Shown one piece after another: positions 5,563-10,412 of a stretch of 10,412 nucleotides of DNA. The position numbers and the translations under genes are program-made. Where the stretch lies: the NCBI GenBank assembly GCA_014523695.1, contig JAATVS010000511.1, positions 1-10,412 on the forward strand. Reading direction: 5' to 3'. Source of the stretch: Nitrososphaerales archaeon TH5895 (GTDB lineage: Archaea > Thermoproteota > Nitrososphaeria > Nitrososphaerales > Nitrososphaeraceae). Each line of letters starts with the position of its first letter. The first letter of the stretch is position 1. Under the pieces are notes generated by a model, which did not search any database, was not told the DNA's origin, and saw nothing but the letters and a program-made list of their open reading frames with translations.

Positions 5563-6202
5563 TTAACGTCTTGCCATTGCGAATTGTACTAAAGGTTTCT
5601 TTTCCGTAATCTGCCGTCAATTTTCTTTCCTCATAGGTCCCGCATTCTACACACTTAACTGCATTATTCACTCTCACTGTGTTTCCCCCGCAATTGTAGC
5701 ACAGTGTGTAGACTACACCAAAATCCCTCTCTGCGATAGTGATGTGAATATTTGAATTGAGAAGGCTTACTACTCTTCCTCTTATAATATCTCCTACCCT
5801 GAATGTGATTCTCGATCTACGATCCCCTCTTTCTCTGGGCCATCCGCCTTGTCCACCTGAGAGTGATATACCCCTTGTAGTTGAAATGGCAGAAAACCCT
5901 GAGATAGATTTTGCATCATTGATATACAGAATTTTCACTGATATCATGCTACCAAATAACATATCAATGTATCCAACAAGAATATCTCCAATTTTTGGCA
6001 AATTTGGAGTATTTTTTTGCTCAATCCTTACTATTCGTCTCTTAAAATCGTACAACTTGCGTCCAACCGTGCTAGATCGAATACTCCCATCGTCGACATA
6101 CGTATTCTTGCCGCTCTCAAACTCTTCTATAAATGCAACCTCATCTCCAGGAAAGCTAGGTGTTGCTTTCATTTTTTCAATTGTCAAAGTGATAAGAGAC
6201 AT
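5549..6202 (-). CDS. csl4: Exosome cap subunit Csl4 (S1 and zinc-ribbon RNA-binding protein)
   Basis: Csl4 is the alternative cap subunit of the archaeal exosome and recruits DnaG to it. The 217-residue protein has an N-terminal domain with FPGDEVAFIEEF (17-28) and TYVDDGSIRSSTVG (34-47), an S1 domain (about 70-165), and a zinc ribbon with C168, C171, C184 and C187 ending in RKLTADYG. The S1 domain contains a Gly/Arg-rich loop (about 108-133) that looks inserted. The start is uncertain. ATG 6202 is the longest choice, but ATG 6172 would put the protein start eight residues before PGD, as in other archaeal Csl4, and fits the GTTATAAC at 6216-6223 better. The gene overlaps pheA by 14 nt. Its partners rrp4, rrp41 and rrp42 are upstream on the other strand. 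Confidence 0.93.
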   Translation of the reverse strand: MSLITLTIEKMKATPSFPGDEVAFIEEFESGKNTYVDDGSIRSSTVGRKLYDFKRRIVRIEQKNTPNLPKIGDILVGYIDMLFGSMISVKILYINDAKSISGFSAISTTRGISLSGGQGGWPRERGDRRSRITFRVGDIIRGRVVSLLNSNIHITIAERDFGVVYTLCYNCGGNTVRVNNAVKCVECGTYEERKLTADYGKETFSTIRNGKTLNGGT

Positions 6203-6215
6203 TCTGTGTTGGAAA

Positions 6216-6223
6216 GTTATAAC
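6216..6223 (-). promoter_or_regulatory. TATA-like box for csl4-pheA
   Basis: GTTATAAC is centred about 17 nt before ATG 6202 and 47 nt before ATG 6172 on the minus strand. A normal 26-nt spacing would put the transcript start near 6193, inside the longer reading frame. This favours the shorter Csl4 starting at 6172. Confidence 0.4.
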
Positions 6224-6361
6224 TGTTACAGGAATGACGAATTATTTGGTTTTCATCGTTTTGTATCCCCCCCGTTGACATTGACAAGAAAAAATTTGTA
6301 CGGTCAGACTTTCAAGTCCACGAGCAAACAACCTATTAGTAACTTGTTTACAACCTTAACC

Positions 6362-7093
6362 GTGGAGTTTATCGAATGGTTTCCTTATTATCAGGAGATC
6401 AGGGAACAATTTGGCTATAGCACTGAGAGGGACCAAGAAGCCGCAAAAGTCCTCTCTTATATGACTCGGCGAAAGGCATTAGATCTAAAAGTGCTAAGAA
6501 AGAAAATTCACGGAAAGAAGGTCATGGTGATAGGAGCAGGGGTTAACCTAGAAGCTAGTATTTCATATATCAAGAAAAATCGAAACTGTACTAAGATTGT
6601 CGCTAATGGAGCAGTTCAAGCAGTTTTAGAACACCGAATCAAACCAGACATCGTTGTGACCGACTTAGATGGGAACCAATTGTTTCTCAAGAAAGCGGAT
6701 AAGCTGGGGGCAGTCATGGTAGTCCACGCACACGGCGATAATATTCCAGTCATGAATAAAATAGTACCTAAACTTAGACACGTCATAGGCTCTACCCAGG
6801 TAATGCCTTTGAATAATGTGTATAATTTCGGTGGCTTTACCGATGGGGATCGCTCTGTTTTTCTTGCCGAAGAATTGGGGGCGAGCCAAATAATACTTGT
6901 TGGGATGGATTTAGGAAATGAGATTGGAAAGTATTCAAAAGATACGGTCAGAGATATTGAATTGAAGAAGGCTAAGATGAAGGTAGCAAAAAAATTACTT
7001 GCAATGCTGGCAGGTAGAACACGATCAGAGCTATTTGATACCTCGATAAAGCCAATTAGAGGTTTTGCCTATCTCGAAGCAGCTTCAAGTTAG
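6362..7093 (+). CDS. mptE: MptE-like 6-hydroxymethyl-7,8-dihydropterin diphosphokinase (DUF115 family)
   Basis: MptE-type enzymes transfer diphosphate from ATP to 6-hydroxymethyl-7,8-dihydropterin in archaeal folate or methanopterin synthesis. The frame is open from before 6017, but that part runs through csl4 on the other strand and reads as noise. GTG 6362 begins MEFIEWFPYYQEIREQFGYS, a natural start for this family, and gives 243 residues, the usual size. Visible motifs are GKKVMVIGAGVNLE (51-64), ANGAV (81-85), PDIVVTDLDGN (95-105), VVHAHGDN (120-127), GGFTDGDRS (157-165) and LVGMDLG (179-185). A weak TATA-like CTATTAG about 26 nt upstream would make it leaderless. It is divergent from csl4. 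The reaction is inferred from the family. Confidence 0.85.
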   Translation: MEFIEWFPYYQEIREQFGYSTERDQEAAKVLSYMTRRKALDLKVLRKKIHGKKVMVIGAGVNLEASISYIKKNRNCTKIVANGAVQAVLEHRIKPDIVVTDLDGNQLFLKKADKLGAVMVVHAHGDNIPVMNKIVPKLRHVIGSTQVMPLNNVYNFGGFTDGDRSVFLAEELGASQIILVGMDLGNEIGKYSKDTVRDIELKKAKMKVAKKLLAMLAGRTRSELFDTSIKPIRGFAYLEAASS

Positions 7094-7119
7094 CAGAGGA
7101 TGAATCATTCCAGTGATCC

Positions 7120-7195
7120 TTGGGAGCAATCCCAAAAGCGGGCTTAGTTTTTCATAAGCTCGGTTGAATGCTTTTGAGGATGCTTCATTGCAACC
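7120..7195 (+). other. Three consecutive potential RNA hairpins downstream of the mptE-like gene
   Basis: Hairpin 1 pairs TTGGGA (7120-7125) with TCCCAA (7130-7135) around a GCAA tetraloop of the stable GNRA class. Hairpin 2 pairs CGGGCTTA (7139-7146) with TAAGCTCG (7155-7162), with one G-U pair and an 8-nt loop. Hairpin 3 pairs GGTTGAATG (7162-7170) with CATTGCAACC (7186-7195), with one bulged G. They abut with almost no gap, so the stretch could be a small structured RNA, a 3' UTR or a terminator. It starts 27 nt after the mptE-like stop. I do not recognise a known RNA family. Confidence 0.45.
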
Positions 7196-7236
7196 AGATT
7201 AGAAATAATGAATCGACATTTGGCCTCTGAAAAGCT

Positions 7237-7244
7237 CTTATATC
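7237..7244 (+). promoter_or_regulatory. TATA box upstream of the unassigned gene and guaA
   Basis: TTATATCT is centred about 26 nt before ATG 7267, the classic distance for a leaderless start. It therefore favours ATG 7267 over the upstream GTG 7249 or ATG 7255 as the beginning of the downstream protein. Confidence 0.5.
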
Positions 7245-7248
7245 TTTC

Positions 7249-7995
7249 GTGTCAATGCAAATTGAAATGTCATCTGGCTATTCTGACGATGAAATCAAAC
7301 GAGCCGCGGAGATTCGTGAATGGCTTGTTAAACTGATTTTTGACAAACATGAGGAGATTGAAAACTTGCGTGCTACTCTTTCCCTCGTAGATAGCATGCT
7401 TAAGTCAGGAAGTTTCAAAGCAGCATCTATCTTGAAAGATAATTACCCGATCCAATCTAGTCCAACAAATCAATTCTCTCCAACCAAACCATCTGGCATT
7501 ACAAGTCATCAGCTGTCGAAACAGACTATAGTCTCAAATGCTGTAGAACCAAATAATCAATCAGCCGCTACGGATATAATACACCAGGAAAACAAATCTA
7601 GTTCGACAGCTTCAGATCCTTCTAGATCTCTTATTACAGAAACTAAGGAACTTCATAGAATAAGGGATAACCTACTGCTTGCTAAAGCTGAGTATACTAC
7701 TGATTTTATAGATATCGTTCCTGCCGACAATATCTCATTAAATACCAACACCGCCCCATTTCGATCTTTTTTCTTGGGAAGAATCCTTGATGGTATGAAG
7801 GTTAAGGACGAAGAAAAAGCTCGCAATCATCAAATTAAAGAGTCAGATTCTTTGACTTATCTTGTTGAAGAAGATGAAAGCAACATGATACGTAAAATCA
7901 GGATCAACAATTACAGGGATAAGGAACGCCTCAATGAAATATTCAACACATGCGCATGGGTCCTTAGTCGTATGATTGAAAAGGGTTCACGATGA
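7249..7995 (+). CDS. Conserved-looking protein of unknown function, cotranscribed with guaA
   Basis: I can assign no function. Counting from GTG 7249 the protein has 248 residues; ATG 7267, supported by the TATA box, would give 242. It has three parts. Residues 13-62 form charged helices (IKRAAEIREWLVKLIFDKHE, then a SLVDSMLKSGSFKAASIL segment) that could be a coiled coil. Residues 65-130 are rich in Ser, Thr, Asn, Gln and Pro and look disordered. Residues 131-245 look folded, with strands around LLLAKAEYTTDFIDIVP, a hydrophobic APFRSFFLGRILDGMK, and a final IRKIRINNYRDKERLNEIF helix region. No catalytic motif, signal peptide or membrane helix is seen. The overall layout recalls uncharacterised thaumarchaeal proteins I associate with this type, but I cannot verify that. 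The stop is 3 nt before guaA. Confidence 0.8.
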   Translation: MSMQIEMSSGYSDDEIKRAAEIREWLVKLIFDKHEEIENLRATLSLVDSMLKSGSFKAASILKDNYPIQSSPTNQFSPTKPSGITSHQLSKQTIVSNAVEPNNQSAATDIIHQENKSSSTASDPSRSLITETKELHRIRDNLLLAKAEYTTDFIDIVPADNISLNTNTAPFRSFFLGRILDGMKVKDEEKARNHQIKESDSLTYLVEEDESNMIRKIRINNYRDKERLNEIFNTCAWVLSRMIEKGSR

Positions 7996-7998
7996 ATC

Positions 7999-9531
7999 AT
8001 GGACAGAATTGTAGTCCTCGACTTCGGCTCGCAGTATAGCCATCTGATATGTAGGAGGGTAAGGGAAGCAAATGTGTATTGCGAGTTGTTGCGCCATGAT
8101 ACTCCTGCGAGATTGCTTCGCGAAATCAGACCTAAAGGAATAATCATCTCAGGTGGTCCAGCCAGCATATATGTTGAAGGGTCACCTAGGCCTGATTACG
8201 GTATTTTTGACCTGGGAATACCTATCTTAGGTATTTGTTATGGGCATCAATTAATTGTTGACAGATTTGGGGGAAGGATAAGAAAATCTAATGTTCGTGA
8301 GTATGGTAGTTCGAACCTTGTTATTGATGATAATACGGATCTTTTTAGTAATATAAAAGGTAACATAAGATGTTGGATGAGTCACAGCGATACTGCTGAA
8401 TCGATACCAAAGGATTTCGAAGTACTGGCTCATACCGATAGTTCGTCGTCGGCAGCTATTGTTAACAGAAACAAGAAGCTATTTGGAATACAGTTCCATC
8501 CTGAAGTATTACATACTGAAAGCGGAACAGAGATTCTCAGGAATTTCTCATTTCGAATAAGTGAGGCCGCGCCTGCGTGGAATATGAAAGACTTCTTAGA
8601 AAGCTCGATCTCAGAGATCAGGAATAAGGTAGGAAGAGATAGAGTATTATGCGCCGTTAGCGGAGGAATTGATTCGACCACAGTAGCGGTTATGCTACAT
8701 AAGGCAGTCGGAAACAACCTTAGATGCGTATTTGTCAATCATGGTTTGTTAAGAGGCGGAGAAGAGGAGTTAGTAGTCCAATCTTTTGAACAGGTTCTAA
8801 ATATACCATTAATCGTAGTCAATGCATCAGAACAATTCACTACAAGGCTAAGTGGAATCAAGGATCCGGAGGAAAAAAGGATGATAATAGGTGAAGAATT
8901 TGCTCGAGTATTTAGTGATGTTGCATCTAGACATGGTCCTTTTCAATGGCTCGCTCAAGGAACCCTTTATCCTGATATCATAGAAAGCGGGGTGTCTCAT
9001 GGCCCAGCATCAGTTATCAAAAGTCATCACAATGTGAAGGGATTGCCTAAATGGCTTGATCTGAAGGTTATTGAACCGCTGAATACACTTTACAAGGATG
9101 AAGTAAAAAGGCTTGCAGAGAATCTTGGCGTCCCTACCCAATTATTGAAGAGGCATCCTTTCCCTGGACCTGGTTTGGCTGTAAGAATTATAGGCGAGGT
9201 GAATCATGAGAAAATTCGTATCGCCAGGGAGTGTAGCAAGATAGTCGAAGATGAATTGATGGCCGAAAGCTGGTATGATAAAGTCTGGCAGGCATATGCG
9301 GCCGTTGGAGATGATAAGGCGGTAGGAGTAATTGGCGATGGGAGACTTTATGGTCACATTGTTATCATAAGGGTCGTCGATTCCGTTGATGCAATGACAG
9401 CTGATTGGGTGCGATTACCTCATGATATCCTCGAAAAAATTAGCAATAGAATTAGCAATGAAGTGGAAGGAGTTACTTGGGTGACCTATGCCGTGTCGAG
9501 CAAGCCCCCCGCCACAATTGAGCCACAGTAA
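7999..9531 (+). CDS. guaA: GMP synthase (glutamine-hydrolysing), single-chain
   Basis: The enzyme turns XMP into GMP using ATP and ammonia released from glutamine, the last step of GMP synthesis. The 510-residue protein has the full two-domain form. The class I amidotransferase domain (1-185) has C80 in GICYGHQ and the H167/E169 pair in FHPEV. The ATP-pyrophosphatase domain has the SGGIDS loop (221-226), followed by the dimerisation domain with HPFPGPGLAVRI and the end TYAVSSKPPATIEPQ, preceded by VTW. All key residues are present. Many euryarchaea split this enzyme into two genes, whereas here it is one, as in other TACK archaea. ATG 7999 begins 3 nt after the stop of the unassigned gene, so the two are probably cotranscribed. 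Confidence 0.98.
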   Translation: MDRIVVLDFGSQYSHLICRRVREANVYCELLRHDTPARLLREIRPKGIIISGGPASIYVEGSPRPDYGIFDLGIPILGICYGHQLIVDRFGGRIRKSNVREYGSSNLVIDDNTDLFSNIKGNIRCWMSHSDTAESIPKDFEVLAHTDSSSSAAIVNRNKKLFGIQFHPEVLHTESGTEILRNFSFRISEAAPAWNMKDFLESSISEIRNKVGRDRVLCAVSGGIDSTTVAVMLHKAVGNNLRCVFVNHGLLRGGEEELVVQSFEQVLNIPLIVVNASEQFTTRLSGIKDPEEKRMIIGEEFARVFSDVASRHGPFQWLAQGTLYPDIIESGVSHGPASVIKSHHNVKGLPKWLDLKVIEPLNTLYKDEVKRLAENLGVPTQLLKRHPFPGPGLAVRIIGEVNHEKIRIARECSKIVEDELMAESWYDKVWQAYAAVGDDKAVGVIGDGRLYGHIVIIRVVDSVDAMTADWVRLPHDILEKISNRISNEVEGVTWVTYAVSSKPPATIEPQ

Positions 9532-9582
9532 GAGCTATTTATCTCCACAAAATCTCTTCACATAGAAGCATGCATATCACTA

Positions 9583-10412
9583 TCATAATTTTGATCCACA
9601 CTCTTCGCAATACTTCGAGCCATCTTCATTATCATAGCCACATGCCTTGCACTTCTCGAGCATTTTAGATCCGTTAGACGGGTCGGGCTCCATATTAGTG
9701 CGATTCTCATTGATTAACACAATGTCACCAATCTTGGAGATCTTTGACCACAGGATTTCAGATGAATTAGCATCCTTCTCAGTTGATTGATCATGGACCA
9801 TAATACTTACGTCAACTCTTCCATTCTTTAGCCTTCGAAGACCGATTTTCTTTATTTTTCCAATAAGCATGGCTTCTGCGTCATAAGCTGGCATTTCGAT
9901 TAGTGAGTGTATTGGGAGAAAATCTCCGTTAACCATGGCGCTATGTACTTCATTTGCCGAGCCCACCGCTGAATGTTCAAATGCTCTCGAAGATTCTTCA
10001 GGCTTCATCGAAGAAATTTCTTGACTTACTCCCTGAGGCTTGACTAACGATGAATCGCCTTGTTCTAGCTTTTCATTCTGAGGAGATCGAAACTTACGGT
10101 ACTGCGCAATCGTACTTTTGCATTTCTTGCATTTGTATTCACCCTTCTCTTCTAAGATCACCCCTTCCCCTAAATCTTCATTAGGGTTATCGAACACAAT
10201 GGTCGGAGGACCATCAAATTGTTCTTCGCATTTGTTACAATAGTGCTTCAAGAGCCTATTTTCATCTAGTCTTCCTACACCTGCTAGGAAAAGCTCAGGC
10301 CCTCCTAAGTTACCTTTTCTTTGCTCTTCCTCCGTTATTTTGGCTTGAACGTAGCCTCCTGATCCGCGAAGTTTCTTGTCTTGATAGTCGTTACTGGGCG
10401 TTTCGCTTAGCA
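9583..10412 (-). CDS. Zinc-ribbon protein with a PRC-barrel-like middle domain (N-terminus outside window)
   Basis: The first usable start inside the window (TTG 10251) is probably internal. The frame stays open for 53 more codons to the right edge and reads as protein, including ITEEEQRKGNLGGPELFLAG just before LDENRLLKHYCNKC. Counting from that TTG, there is a split zinc site C5/C8 and C41/C44, a Ser/Glu-rich linker (55-105), and a small barrel-like domain (about 110-182) with LPIHSLIEMPAYDAEAMLIG and EILWSKISKIGDIVLI. A C-terminal zinc ribbon follows, with C201, C204, C215 and C218. The middle resembles PRC-barrel proteins, which in archaea occur in cell-division and RNA-related proteins. 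No function can be assigned. It converges on guaA with a 51-nt gap. Confidence 0.8.
   Translation of the reverse strand, partial: LSETPSNDYQDKKLRGSGGYVQAKITEEEQRKGNLGGPELFLAGVGRLDENRLLKHYCNKCEEQFDGPPTIVFDNPNEDLGEGVILEEKGEYKCKKCKSTIAQYRKFRSPQNEKLEQGDSSLVKPQGVSQEISSMKPEESSRAFEHSAVGSANEVHSAMVNGDFLPIHSLIEMPAYDAEAMLIGKIKKIGLRRLKNGRVDVSIMVHDQSTEKDANSSEILWSKISKIGDIVLINENRTNMEPDPSNGSKMLEKCKACGYDNEDGSKYCEECGSKL

Noticed and set aside
6267..6273. Run of seven C bases between csl4 and the mptE-like gene
   Set aside because: A slippage-prone tract could suggest phase variation, but it lies outside both chosen coding regions and off the TATA positions, so there is no sign it matters.
5757..6278. Plus-strand ORF of 173 codons opposite csl4
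   Set aside because: It is the mirror of conserved Csl4 sequence; its protein shows no recognisable domain and no plausible promoter precedes it.
6017..6361. N-terminal extension of the MptE-like frame
   Set aside because: The extension overlaps csl4 and its promoter region and encodes unlikely sequence; the family begins near GTG 6362.
7133..7176. tRNA-like segment (GGTTGAAT resembles a T-arm)
   Set aside because: The T-loop lacks the usual TTC, no acceptor stem or anticodon arm can be built around it, and the pairing fits simple hairpins better.

Overview
The window is archaeal chromosome, about 40-45% GC by eye, and most likely comes from a TACK-lineage archaeon, probably a thaumarchaeote (Nitrososphaeria). 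The grounds are an archaeal exosome operon followed by ribosomal protein L37Ae, Pcc1 and prefoldin beta, a short helicase-less XPF nuclease, a single-chain GMP synthase, an MptE-like pterin enzyme, and TATA boxes about 26 nt upstream of several start codons, which points to leaderless or near-leaderless transcripts. The phylum is an inference. I see no insertion sequence, CRISPR array, prophage, tRNA or rRNA.

Bases 1-2978 (+) form a tightly packed RNA-processing, translation and protein-folding operon. It holds the 3' part of rrp4 (its start lies outside the window), rrp41, rrp42, rpl37Ae and pcc1, each overlapping the next, and then prefoldin beta after a 43-nt gap. Rrp41 and Rrp42 build the RNase PH-like ring and Rrp4 is one of the two RNA-binding cap proteins. 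The other cap protein, Csl4, is encoded on the minus strand about 2.6 kb beyond prefoldin beta, so all four exosome genes sit within about 6.2 kb.

Bases 3094-3897 (+) carry a short XPF/ERCC4 nuclease with its own TATA-like element. Bases 3898-4248 hold no convincing gene but contain a perfect hairpin, a strong TATA box, two tiny ORFs and a 14-bp palindrome. They precede a small two-helix membrane protein (4249-4716) that looks leaderless and has four N-glycosylation sequons in its outer domain.

Bases 4732-6202 (-) are csl4 and pheA (prephenate dehydratase with an ACT domain), overlapping by 14 nt. Divergent from them is an MptE-like 6-hydroxymethylpterin diphosphokinase gene, for which I choose GTG 6362 as the start. 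Bases 7094-7248 contain three consecutive potential RNA hairpins and a TATA box. Next comes an unassigned protein with a helical N-terminus, a disordered linker and a folded C-terminus, placed 3 nt ahead of full-length guaA. The window closes with a convergent gene for a zinc-ribbon/PRC-barrel-like protein whose reading frame stays open to the right edge, so its start lies outside.

Most of the window is housekeeping. I did not find a clearly new system. The parts most worth a second look are the structured non-coding stretch at 7120-7195, the palindrome/TATA region at 3967-4171, the unassigned gene ahead of guaA, and the truncated zinc-ribbon protein at the right edge.
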